Shown here: one piece after another, positions 1 to 12,700 of the stretch | Numbering within the stretch: the stretch's first letter is position 1 | Layout: every line of letters starts with the position of its first letter | DNA from: Ehretia macrophylla | Lineage: Eukaryota > Streptophyta > Magnoliopsida > Boraginales > Ehretiaceae | Reading direction: 5' to 3' | Assembly (NCBI GenBank): GCA_037974665.1 | Contig: CM075768.1 | Location: 2,940,501-3,004,500, forward strand | Length of the DNA: 64,000 bases | Notes under the pieces: model-generated | What the model was told of the DNA's origin: nothing | Databases searched by the model: none | The model's input: only the letters and a program-made list of their open reading frames with translations | Position numbers and translations under genes: made by a program

Positions 1-2015
1 TCGTCATAATACATACTGAATACAAGCATTAAGTCTAAGTCCCTTATGAACTCTCTGAGCTATACAACTTCTTTCGCAGCTTTAGACGCTACTACATACT
101 CTACTTCCATAATACATATATAAATTAGAAAACAAAGCACAAAACACCATCTTTTCTCGCCTAGTAGGTCGTGTACTCCATAGGAGAAAAGAGAAGTTTT
201 TCTTCAAGGTTTTCAAAGCATTTTCCACATAGAAACTTCATTTCACAGCCAAATCACTTCATTCAAAGCTTGTTTTTTCTTGTTGGGCACCTATTCTACC
301 TATTCCTATCATTGCTTTGGATCAAAGGTGAGGAAAAAACCATATCATTTTTTTTAAAGTTTGTGTCAAATTTTTGTTGATGCATTTATAGTTGTTGTTT
401 TGTTAAATTGCCTTAAGATTATTGCTAGATAGGTGACATAGACCAACTTAGTGTAATTGTAGCCATTTTAAAAGGTAACAACATATATTTTTATTTTCCA
501 TGTATTAAATCGATAATTTGGCTCATATTTTGAATAATTGTAGTTATAGTAGTTGTTTTCATGTTGTAGTTGCTTCTATAGATTTTTTAATTATTGTGTA
601 GTAGTGTTGTAATACCAAATTTTCAATTTAAATGCCATGGTGAAAGTCAAAAATTTGAGCCTTGATGCATTGCCATTTTTGGACTTGTTAGGCATGTTTT
701 GGATGGCTTTTGGTTGGTTTCCGAGGGGGCTTATGTAGTTGCTTGAGTGGTTAAATGGTAGAGAAGGTTCAGGGGTTGTTTGATTGCTAGATTGTTAGTT
801 ATCTTGTTTAGAAGTTTGGGTAGTCTTTTTTTGAAATGGCTAAGTGTTGTCTCTAAGTGTTTGATGTTGTTTGTGTGGTTGATACTTGGGTTGGTGTTGA
901 GTAGGCTCGGGTTTGAATGTATGTTGAAGTGTGTGTTGAGTTTGGATGGCCTACTTTGTCATCTAACTTAGGTGTCTTGGTTGTTTAACTAATGTTTAGT
1001 TGTTTGAGTGTTGTTGAATTGGTTGTTGAATGTTGAAGTGGCGGGAGACAACCTACTTTATTGTTCTCTCGGAATATTAAGTGTTAAGTGTTAACTGTTG
1101 TAAGTCATGATAGTGTGTGTCACCTCTCGGGTGGTATCGGGCTTTTCGGATTGAAATTGGCACAACTATCATGTGTTATCCTCTATCTCATGTGGTCGGA
1201 GAATGATCATGGAGTGTGGGTCTAGATTGAGGTATTTCCGGAATGTATCAGTGGGTGTTATAAGAAGTTGGTTGAGATCATGATGGCGTATGGAACTACA
1301 TCAACTAGTGTATCCTTTACTTATTGCTTGGTTACCTATGTTGCTATAATTGAATTGTTGTTGATGTTTATGGTGTGTTCATTGCTCCTAGGGTGTTTTC
1401 CCAAGTGGTTAAAGAAAGTGTTTCCAAAATCTCCTATTGAACCCTCGATGAGCTTTGTTATATATAAGCTTACCCTCTTTGCTGACCTTTCAGGTGTAAC
1501 TGAGCAGGATCCTATGTACGTTCCTCAGGAAGTTGAGAATAAGCCATATGTAGATGAGTCAAATGTGCCAGAGTCTTATCCTTGATGTTTTTGCTGGAGT
1601 GCTCATTATGTTGTCTTGAATTATGAAACATGTTGTATTGTATTAAGCTTTGGAGTTTGTATTAAATAACTCAACTTAAAGATAGTAGATTGTATAATGC
1701 TAGTTTAGTAGTCTTGCTTTTGGAATATGATTAGATTGCTAGACTAGCTTATTATTTATTTTGCATATGTATAGTATAGCTTGATGTAAGTTGTTGAGAC
1801 GGAGGGATTATGTTTGTTGTTCAAATGTTGGTTGGTTGGTTTATGAAGTTGTTGGATGTGTTGTTTGATGTTGAAGTTGTTGTTGGAGATGTGGTTGGTT
1901 GTGGAGTGTTTATAAAGAACTGGTTTAGAGTCCTGTTGTCCATATTACAGACGTTATAATGCCGAAATTCCATCGCGTCCTGATTGATTATGTGGGGTCG
2001 TGTTGGGGCGTGACA
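1..2015 (+). mobile_element. 3' part of a Ty3/gypsy-type LTR, cut by the left window edge
   Basis: No gene here. The sequence is homologous, in reverse complement, to the complete LTR at 57041-59484: matching blocks lie near 178-232, 690-735 and 1930-2015. The last bases, GGGGCGTGACA (2005-2015), are the usual 3' end of plant gypsy LTRs just before a tRNA-Met primer site. A TATATAAA box at 117-124 fits the LTR promoter. By comparison with the complete copy, roughly 0.4 kb of its 5' end lies outside the window. After 2015 the sequence turns directly into LINE-derived DNA with no primer site, so this is a solo LTR or the downstream LTR of an element extending to the left. Short open frames at 171-380, 780-971 and 1268-1585 match no protein family and are taken as chance. 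Confidence 0.75.
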
Positions 2016-2940
2016 CATTAGGTGGAGCACCCAAGACACGCCCGTCAAGTGGTTGAGATAAACCAAAATTCGCAAGCCTGTCAGCGCACGTATTCGCTTC
2101 GCGAAAAACATGACTCACACAGAATCCATTCTTTCTTTGAAGGATGTCCTTGCATTTCTGAATCAAGGGACCCAGGGGACTACGGGAAGGGATTTCACCT
2201 TGAACCAAGCCTAAAACAACTTGCGAGTCAGTTTCAATAGTCAGTTTTTTAATACCCAAACTTATCGCCAAACGCATTCCCTCAAAAAGTGCAGTGAGCT
2301 AAGCCATGTTGTTAGTCGCAATCCTTAGGTTAATGACAAACCCTGTAAGCCAATCACTTGTATCCTTTCGCATGATGCCTTCCGCTGTTGCGAGACTCGG
2401 GTTACCTTATGAACAACCATCCGCATTAAGTTTAAGACTGTCAACCTAAGGTTTGACCCAGCCAACCCTGACCCTACGATGGGAGGTTCGACGTCTAATT
2501 TTATCAGTCACCGTATCAATAGTTTCACGGGCATAACGCTTAATGAACTCAATTTTATCATTCACACTTCTCTCATTTCCCTGACCATGAACAGATTCAT
2601 TCTTCCATCTCCAAATGCACCACAACACCACTGCAAAAACAATATTCCAAGGCCAAAACGTAGAGAATTTATTCCGCAAATTCAGCATCAACCATTCTTC
2701 TAATTCTTCCGTGAAGAAAGAATTGTGCAATCCAAGAGAAAGTATTCGCCAGATAGGCTGGGCCTTATTACAATCGCGAAGCACATAAAGAACCGTTTCG
2801 TTGGTTGTTCCACAACTATGACAACTAGCATCAGCTGTAATGGATCTCTTGGCCAAATTGAATCGACAAGGGAGCCTAGAGTGTGCAACTTGCCACAAAA
2901 AAAGCTGGATGCGGCTGGGACACTTGCTGGATTGGTTTTT
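2016..2940 (-). pseudogene. LINE (non-LTR retrotransposon) 3' end: zinc-binding RT tail plus RNase H, decayed
   Basis: Read on the minus strand, 2898-2446 encodes a reverse-transcriptase zinc-binding tail (zf-RVT). The pattern WQVAHSRLPCRFNL is followed by a Cys-x2-Cys pair (CHSC) and a W-rich stretch ending WVKP. The next segment, to 2016, is an RNase H-like domain with LNADG (first catalytic Asp) and ETDSQ (another Asp). In-frame stops lie between them, one at the place where the catalytic Glu is expected. Upstream RT and endonuclease domains are missing, which is common for 5'-truncated LINE copies. The LTR at 1-2015 abuts the RNase H C-terminus, so it probably inserted into this copy. Non-functional. 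Confidence 0.75.
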
Positions 2941-3795
2941 TTGTTTTATTACATCTAGCTTGTACTTTTGATGTAATATAATGCTATCTTTATTTTGTTA
3001 ACAACAATGTAATTTTTGAGAAATGTAAACCAAAGACCTAGGATGACGTATATAGTTTGACCATAATGGTATAAATGCTCCGGTATGGTTATGCTGATTG
3101 ATTCTTATTAATTGTTATTATATAAGCCAGTTGATGTCTTTTAATTTAGGTAGTAGCTCACGCCCTGATTTTAGTGATGAGGATCGGGGTGTGATATATT
3201 TTTCATTTGATTACTAGTCTTTTTCATAATGTTATATATAAATAAAAAATGTAGCACACATATTGGATGAAAGAATCGGCCAATTGTCCTGTTCACATTT
3301 GATTGGGGTAGAAGAAAATGTATTTATATAGAGAGATAAAAGATCAATTTCCAATAAATACCATATTGACTTGGAATTAATATTTTCATAATCTCTTTTG
3401 AAGTTTGTGGAATCGGGTTTAAAAGTTTACTAGTTGCCATACTTTAGTTTAACAAAAAAAAAAAAAAAACCAGACATATAGGAAATTACTGTGAAGCGTT
3501 TAATATCTCGGACAGAGCACGCAGCAGCAGCAACACCAACAACGCACCGTGAAATCAGTCGGACACGCCAGGTCTGTTTCTCTCTCCTCTCTTTCTCTGT
3601 CACAATTCTCTCTCTCTCACACACACACACACACTCACATTCACACTCTTAGCTAGAATCTGATCCGCGGAGGCGGTAACACCATCAACCCTTATATCCA
3701 ATCATCGATCAATCCGTCTATCGATCGGTTCAAATTAACGAAATCTCATGTGATATTATTTTACAGAAGGCCAAAAAAGTACCCAAAAAAAAAAA
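2941..3795. other. Upstream region and 5' UTR of UBA5
   Basis: No coding frame. Around 3150-3195 the text CACGCCCTGATTT ... GGGGTGTGATA resembles the end of a gypsy LTR, so 2960-3195 may be an old LTR scrap (weak). From about 3500 the region becomes CT/CA-rich, typical of a plant core promoter or 5' UTR. A pyrimidine-ACAG acceptor-like site at 3759-3766 could end a 5' UTR intron. An A12 tract directly precedes the UBA5 start codon. No clear TATA box can be assigned. Confidence 0.4.
3577..3635 (+). repeat. CT then CA microsatellite in the UBA5 leader
   Basis: A run of TCTCTC units passes into (CA)n about 160-220 bases before the UBA5 ATG. Such pyrimidine patches are common near plant transcription starts. 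A minus-strand open frame over this interval is only a by-product of the simple repeat. Confidence 0.7.
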
Positions 3796-6700
3796 ATGAG
3801 CGGCGGCGGCGGCGGCGGTGGCGCAGAGATGAGTGATAATAGCAAAGCTAGCAATCCCTACAGCCGGCTTATGGCACTGGAAAGGATGGGCATTGTCCAC
3901 AATTACGAGAAGATACGAGATTTCTCTGTTGCCATTGTTGTCTGTATTCTTTCTTTTAATTTAATTGGTTTTTTTTTTTTTTTAATTATTGTTGTAATTG
4001 ATTTGAAATGGAACCTAGCGCAATACTACAGTTGTCATCGTGTGATTTGAAGATCACGGGTTTGAGTATGGCTGCAATGGACTTCAAATTGGATCTGTCC
4101 CTTCACAGTTCCCGGAGCTTCGTGCACCGGACACTGTTTTTTGTTATCATTGATTGATTTTTTTAATAGTAAATATTTTTCAGGGCATAGGTGGTGTTGG
4201 GAGTGTTGCAGCTGAGATGCTAACAAGGTGTGGCATCGGCCGCCTTTTGTTGTACGATTATGACAAAGTGGAGTTTGCTAACATGAATAGGCTTTTTTTT
4301 CGTCCCAACCAGGTCTTTCAACTCTTTTGTCTTTCTCATTCATTTCTTCCTAATTTTCAAATATCATGTATGTAACATCCCGTCCTACAAATTGATTTTC
4401 CATAGGAACACGACTCTTGATTTCTAATACTGTAAACACGGGCTTAAGCATTTTGGGCCAAGTGATTAGACTTAATGTGTTGGTAGGTTAGTAATTAGAG
4501 TTGGGTCATTTACAATATAATAATCATAAGCTGTATGTTTAATTTGTATTCTCGTTTTACATCATTAATTAATTTTGTTGACAACGAAATTAGTAGTCTT
4601 CATAATAGTCCATTGTGTCCTCCATGTTTTAAAAGAAGTTTTGAGATGAAGGAAAGGTTTCACCTTTTTATTTCTTAATACTGAATTAAAAGAGTTTGTT
4701 ACTGAAAAACTAGAGTTTAGTTGTGCACTGAAGAAACAATAATTACCTAACAAGCACTTGTATGTGGGACAACCACCTTTTATAGGGTTTTTGTTGGTCT
4801 AATTCTGATTTTTCTGCTGTTTTTGCTTGTGCTTAATAGGATCTCAAATCTCTTTAGTAAGCAACACTTGTCTTTCTAGTATTTACTTTCTGCGTCTGTA
4901 TTCTTTAGGTTGGTATGACAAAAACAGATGCTGCTGTTAAAACCCTTTCAGACATTAACCCTGATGTTGTGCTTGAGGTAAAGTTTTTGCAATCCCTCTT
5001 GTCCTGCATTTTCCTTGCAAGGATTATCCATACCTTCTACATGTAAGCTATTGTTCATAATATGTGATTTTTCTGATAATATGACAAATTGTGGCATTGA
5101 GTATGTAATTCTTCATTCTAGTGCTTAAACTGAATGCTTTGATCTCCATTCATGATTTTGACACTTATTAGTTTATGATCTGACAGCCAATAACTAGATA
5201 CTTCCTGAGCATTTTTGAGTTGATAATGTGTAATTTAAGGCCTTGTGGTTGGATCATTATTAATTAACTTTATTTTAAAGGCCAATACAATTTTGACGGG
5301 AATCTGGATGACGAGGGCTTTGGAGGCACCTGTGCTTAGTCAAGAAAGAGCATGTGCAGATGCCAGAAACTATTCTTATTCTTTTGTACAACACAATATT
5401 AAATATCCTTCTGTCCCGGTGTTGTACACGTTATGATCTTGTCAATAAAGCTGCATCTAGGTTGCTTGCCCAAGAGAGTCCCAGAGCATAAACCAATAGT
5501 TGATTTATCAGATGATACACATGCCTGTTTGTTGTATAGCTTCCTAAAAAGTTGCATAGCTCCTATAAGTTGTTCTTTCGTGATAGATGAAACTCTATTG
5601 CGAAAGTTGCGAAATGACAATGCACTAGTGCTAGGTTTCCCACTGACCACAAAGGCTTATCCATGTGGTAACAATTCTAGGTTGAACACTGAGACCGAGC
5701 CTATTAGAAAATTCTTGGTGTTATAGAAGTGGTTGAAACATTCAGTTCTTGGATAGGAATGTACTAAGTTTAAATGGTCACAAGAGATCTTGGGCTTTGT
5801 CCAATGGAATTTGCGGCTCGAACTTGTCTTCTACTTCTAATTGACTGCATTTCATTAAGTGTTGCTTGCTTTCTTTTCCCCTGTTGGTGACTGAAAACCC
5901 ATAGAAACTGCAGAGACTATTCTGAAGGGCAAGATGGGAAAGTCCCCCAAGAAAATTAAAAAGGTCCTTTGAGCGCATGTGATGTGCACACTGTGGCCTC
6001 TAATAAAAGGATCACGTAGTGGTGTTATGGCCGTATAATTGGTCTCAAGACTCTCAACATTAACGGTTAATGATCTCATTTTGTTAACATCTGGCTGTTG
6101 TATAAAGCTTCTTTGTAGATTATTGCAGTTTTATCTGCATTTTGCTTGAAATATGAAAGGCTGCTTTGAAGTATGATTTGGTTCAAGTGGTGTCTAGTAT
6201 GATTTTGAAATTAGACTTCAGTAATTTTTGCAGTATGACATTTGAAAATAACTTAAGTACTTTTGAGTTTCTGCTGATTTATTTTAGTAATTGTATCCAC
6301 AGTTCCGAAGTTCAACTTGTTTTCTCTTTTTCAGTTTCTACAGCACTAACCTTTTATTTTTCAGAGCTTTACCTTTAATATTACAACGGTGGAAGGTTTT
6401 GAAACTTTTATGTCCAGTCTTAGAAATAAGTCATTCAACCCAAACAGAGAAGGTACTGGAGTTGATCTTGTTTTGAGCTGTGTAGATAATTATGAAGCAC
6501 GGATGGTTGTAAATCAGGTAAGAGCTCAAGTACATGATACTGTAACTTATATCCTTGCTACTGTTGCCATTGAGTACTTGTGAATTGTGATAGCTAGAGG
6601 GAACGTATGCTATTTCTATATGAATTACTTTTTCTTCATATAACATTTTAGATTATGGTTATCAGAATCATACAATTCACGATTTGTATCTTACAATTTG

Positions 6701-9700
6701 GTTCATTCACAAGGAAAACGATATGAATCAGCATGTGAATCGAAAATGTACATGAATAGCACCTGAATCGCACTGAAAGGTAGTGAGTCTTACAATTCAG
6801 TGTATGATTCAACGATTCGATATGTTTGATTCACTTCTATACTACCACTAGGTCAAGCCACATTGTTTTCTGGCTCTTTTTTGTCTTCTGTGATGTAAAT
6901 TTTTTTTCAAACAATAATAAAGCTTAGGGAACTATAGTGGAAAAAGGCTAAGGTGAAGACACAAGTGAAGATGAAAGTGATGAGGAGAAGGAGCGGTGAC
7001 TGTTACTGTTGATAGTGTTTTTTCTTGGTCATAATGCTGTTGTGATGACTTTTCTTTGGGTCTATTCTCAAGGTTTATGCAAATATACAATTTTAAATAT
7101 ATTTTCAAAATACGATCGAATCCTTACGATTCACGATTCCAAAAACGATACAATTCACGATTTGACGACTATTATTTTAGATGCTTTTATCGCACTATGC
7201 TCGTTAATCATTTTGTACACATGTGGAGCTAAATAAGTCATGGCTTTACAGGCGTGCAATGAGTTGAATCAAGTGTGGATGGAATCTGGTAAGTGGCTTT
7301 TGAAAATTATTTTCAGATTCAAGAATCATTGTTTAACTTTTGCAAGCAGTATATTGTGGGAAGGTTGCAGCAAGGTGATAAGTCCTGTAAAACAATTAAC
7401 ATGCTTTATCATTGGTGGGAAGTTGTGTGTTAGCCACCTTGCATAGATTTAATTTTGATCTCAATTGTAGTGAATTAGCATATCTAATGTCTGTGTTTTA
7501 TTGATTATGACAAATTTGGCTACAGCAATGCAATTTATTGCATGGGTCGAGTTATCAACTATTATGAATTACACATTACTAGCCATGTATAACTTAACAA
7601 GTTTTTGTACCAAATAGGAATAGTCTCAGTTATAAGTTGAGAAACATTCAGTGGAAATAGAGGAACAGGAAAACTCATATGCTTTCTCAAATTTAAAATT
7701 TAAAGGCACTAGTCTCAAGGTTTTTCTTTTCATCATTGCTACATTTTGCTTTTGATCGGATGTTTATTACTTATAAAACACTTCATGAGGATTCACGCGA
7801 GAAAGTTACTATACAGGTGTATCTGAGAATGCTGTCTCGGGTCATATACAACTGCTTATTCCTGGAGAAACAGCCTGTTTTGCATGTGCTCCTCCATTGG
7901 TAGGTTTAACTAATCTCACTGAATAAAATACATTATGATGTAACTTGTTTTTAATTGTAATCGCTTTACTTTGTTATTTGATAAGTGAAATTCTATTAAG
8001 AAAGCACCACGAGAGTGAAAAGTGAGAACAATTTAGAAAAGATTGATACAAAAAGAGGTGGAGCCTATCTCATCTCATATTCTGCATTACTCATATGCAC
8101 TATTCAAGAAATCTTTAATTAACACTATAGAATCTGGGTAAGTTTCCTTCTCCATAAACAGTGTATTAGGATTCTCTCTTCAAGCTCTGCACATTCTTCT
8201 CTCCCAAATGGTCTCCGGTTTGTGTATTTCCATATGACCTAAAACTTGCATAAGGATGTAGTCTCGAGCACCAAATATTATGTGTAGCCTCAAGCAATTT
8301 TTATGGGGGCAAATTTTGGAGACTTCTGCTTACCTTTTCCAATTTGTGAAGCATTGGTTCACTATTAAGCTTCAAATACAATTTGGTCCTTTTGCTTTCT
8401 GCATGTGAATAAGCTCATGACTTTTACAGGTACAGATTTTTGCTAACCTGGAGTTTGTACAGGAAAGTAAATAAATATTTTAGATACATCTTGGTTGTGC
8501 ATAATTTTTGGAGGAATCAGTAATGCAGTTGAAGTAGGATTTTTCGACTCTAATTAGTATTCTATGAAGCTGTCTTTGATGGAGTGCCCCATTGTAGGGT
8601 TTGCACACCCACCAACCTTGATTTGAAACTCATTATAATCTATCTTGCTAAGTTTTAATTGGAGAGTATCCCTCCATAGGGAACTCACTCCAAGGTGAGA
8701 TGAGATAGTGTTCTATAATTAGCATAGACCAAAACGGAAAGCCGTGGGGTTCCAAATCCCCTCTCCCACTTTGGACACTTGTGGATTGATAAGATAGCCT
8801 AGGGAAGCTGTGCACATTTGCTGATTATAAGCTAATTAAGTACTGTACATGTGCCTCTTGTAGTTAGTGCAGTAGAAGATTCTATGCCAGCTGGATACAG
8901 TTGGCAGAGTTAGTTAGAGATCCTAACTACATTCTAGCTCAAGTCAGTAAACTAACTGACTGCAGACTTGTAACAATAAATAGCATACACTGATGTAAAA
9001 TCATTTCAGTAAATGAAGAATATACAATTTTCTCTCTCAACTTTCTCCTTCCATGATATCAAGAGCTTGAAGGTCTTGACCCCCATTAAAGCTCCAATTT
9101 TTTTTTTTTTATTATTTTTTATATTTTGTTCTTTCTGAAAACAAGCTTGAAACAAGCTGTTTTCTTCCAATCATAGGTTGCGACACCATTTCTGCAACTT
9201 TTTGAAGCTTCGCAAAGCTTCAAATCTCACTTCTCTACAGTTTGAAACCCTAGGGTTTGCGAATTTTCTTTTTCCACCATTGAAGTAGCTCACAGAAGCT
9301 CTATCTTCCTTCCTTGCTGCCTCTTCTTCAATCTCTACATCTAAGCAAGTTGCTGATTGGTTAATTATGGTCTCAACCTCTTCTTCTCCAGCTATGGCTT
9401 CTACTTCCTCAAACCCTAATTCTTCCTCATCCATGGCTACCGCAATTGCTTCAGCACTGCCTGAAGACCTCAAACAGTTTACACAAAGCATTCGCAATCT
9501 TCTCCCAATTAAACTAGACAACACAAACTATGTGTTGTGGAAGGTGCAACTTTAGGTGGCTCTACAAGGTCATCAACTGTATGATCATGTTTCAGGCACC
9601 ACTCTACCACCAAAACCACAAATCACCACTGCAGAAGGCTCTCCAATGGACAATCCTACCTATGCTACATGGTCTCTCATGGATCAACAGCTGAAGTCTT

Positions 9701-12700
9701 GTCTTTTTGCATCTATGACTCCTTTAGTCCTCTCTCAGGTGCTCCATTTACCTACTGCTGCTACTATATGGACAGCCTTAGCCACAAGGTTCAGTTCCTT
9801 AAGCAGGTCTCATATTCATCAGTTGAAAGAGGAACTTCAATCCATCACAAAAGATACTTAGACTATGCAGTCTTATCTAGATAGAATCAAAACTATCTCA
9901 GTTAGCTTAGCAGCAGCATCAAAAATTACTTCAAAAGAGGACTTGGTCCTATACACTCTTAGAGGCCTACCCTATGAATATGAGTCATTCAAGATCTCAA
10001 TCAGAACTAGGCCTTATCCTATCACAATGCAAGAGCTCAGCAGTCTTCTTATTACAGAAGAAATCCATCAAAAGAGATTCAAGCCTCCTACTCAGTCCTC
10101 ATCCCTACCCTCAAATCTTCATACAACATTATACAACAAAGCTATTAATGCATCCATCTCCAATAACAGACGTAGAGGCAGAGTTAATGGTAATAGAGGG
10201 GGTAAAGGACAAAGAAACCAAGGTAGAGGTGTCCTAGGACAGATGCCACCCCCACAATACTCCCTTATGACTTATCCCATCCTTCCCCACCAGTCCCCTC
10301 CCCGCCTACCAAAATCTATTGTCAAATTTGTAGCAAACCCAATCACTCTACCATAGAGTGTTGGCATAGGTTTGACAACACCTATTCAACACCAAAATCA
10401 GACAAACAAGCCCTCACCACACAGGTAGGCACCTGTCCCTCCCAAGAGTCCTATTGGTACCTTGATTCAGGTGCCAACATGCATGTTACCAATGACCTAG
10501 CTCAGCTACAAATCTGCTATCCCTACAATGGTTCAAAGAATGTGTCAGTTGGAAATGGGCAATCACTACCAGTTCAACACATGGGCGGTGGTACTATTCT
10601 AACTCCTACTTCTTGCTTTTCTTTACAAAACATCTTTTATGTACCACAAATTTCTTCTAATCTTGTGTATGTTTATCAACTAACCAAAGATAATGATTGT
10701 TCTATTGTCTTTAACTCTAAGGAGGTGATCATTGTGGACAATACTACCAGCAAAGTGAGGTTCAAGGCCCCTTGTAAGAAGGGGTTATATGCTTTGCCCT
10801 CTAGTCCTATGACACCTACTCCAACTTCTAGGCAAGCTCTTGCTTGCAGCATACCATCAACTACTCTATCTACATCTGTTCTTTGGCATTATAGATTAGG
10901 GCATCCATCTGGTAACATCTCCCCTGTGCTTTCTACTTTTTTGAATGTAAAATGGTCAAATAAATCAATAGATTGTTTAGCATGTGTTGTTTCTACGACT
11001 CATAGGTTATCCTTTCCCCTATCTCAATCTGTAAGCCAATTTCCCTTTCAGTTTTATCTCTATGATTAATACTCAGTTCAGTGCCAAAATTCAAATCCTT
11101 AGGATAGGCAATGGCATTGAATACACTAGTAACAAATTTCAACATTTTCTTCAAAATCAAGGCAGCATACATCAAACTTCATGCCCTTGCACTCCTGTAT
11201 AGAATGGAAGGGTAGAAAGAAAACACAGACATTTAATAGAAACTACTCTCACTCTACTTAATCAAGCTCATCTTCTATCTACTCTGGCTTGAGGCATTGG
11301 CCACTGCCAACTATCTAATTAATAGATTACCAACCCTTATCTTGGATAATCAGTCTCCATATCAAACATTATATTCTAAACCACCTGACTACCAATCCCT
11401 TAGAGTGTTTTGGCTGTTTATGCTATCCTTGGCTTAGGCCATACACTATGCACAAGCTAGATAACAGGTCCAAACCTTGCATTTTTCTAGGATATAGCCA
11501 AAACACCAAAGGCTATAGGTGTCTAGATCTAGTCACCAATAAGGTTCCCATATCCAGACATGTCACTTTTGTAGAGCATCAATTTCCCTATTTATCTCTC
11601 AGTAGTGCTACCACAGGTGCCTCGCATCATCCTCCCCTTACTCCTTCCATCTAATTCCCACCTTTTTTTCCATCTACTCCACTTCTTAGTGAACCTGTCT
11701 TTCCTCCATATTCTGAGACTCACTCTTTCCTTCCTCCTCCACAAATTGAACTGCCTTCTTCTTCTTCTATCTTCCCATCCTTTAATCAACAGTCTAACTA
11801 CTCTTAATCCTTCTCCATACCACACTCTGTCTCTTCTCCTCCTACCATTGCCCCATCTCCATAGTCTCTCACAAAACCTTCCCCCACATCAACATCACCC
11901 TTCTCATCCCCTCACTCATCTCCAAATGGGTCTCACACACCACTAGCACCACAGTTTCTCCATCCTATGCTCACTAGGTCAAAAACTGGATGTCTGTCTC
12001 CTTCCCTCTATCAAATCAATAGTCTAATTACCACTCCTACCCTTACTGAACCCACTACCTATAAAGAAGCTTCTAAGTACCTCTGTTGGACAAAAGCTAT
12101 GCAAGAAGAATATGATGCTGATAAGGATAGTGGTCAGTCCACTACCTTAGCAACAACAACAGTAGCTTAAGTAAACTTGCTCAGCATGATTAGCCAGCTT
12201 TGAGTTAGTAAGAGACTTGTTAAGTTAGTTATACAACTAACATGACAGTCAGCTAGTTAGAGAAGATAGTTAGCAAGTTGCAACTATATATACTTGTAAT
12301 ATGTAACAGATATTCATTCAAGCATATAAGAATCAAATCTCTCTCTATCTCTATTTCTTCATGGTATCTGAGAGCTCTCCTATGGACCTGCAACTTATCT
12401 CCATTAAAGCTTCTTACAAAGCTTGCGATCTCTATTAAAGTTCCTTGCGAACCTTCTGCAACTCATTTCTAGTCTTCCTTGCTAAGTTTTCTAGCAGAAT
12501 TTCAACTTCTCTCCTCAAAACTCTAATTTTTTCCCAAGTTGAAACCTTAGCCTTCAACAATGGCTGATTTCCATTAAAACTCCTTGTGCAGCTTCCAAAA
12601 CTCTCATCGAGTGTTCTCTGATCTCTCATCTAGCAGAATTTCAACTTTTTTCTGCAATTCACAAACATCACATAAAACCCTATTTTTTCTTCAAAAGAAG

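Noticed and set aside
171-1585. Open frames of 60-105 codons on the plus strand in the first 1.6 kb
   Set aside because: They lie inside an LTR, have no family resemblance, and the homologous stretch at 57041-59484 does not preserve them.
5433-5726. 97-codon frame in UBA5 intron 4
   Set aside because: No recognised motif, no splice context, and a similar-length frame on the opposite strand.
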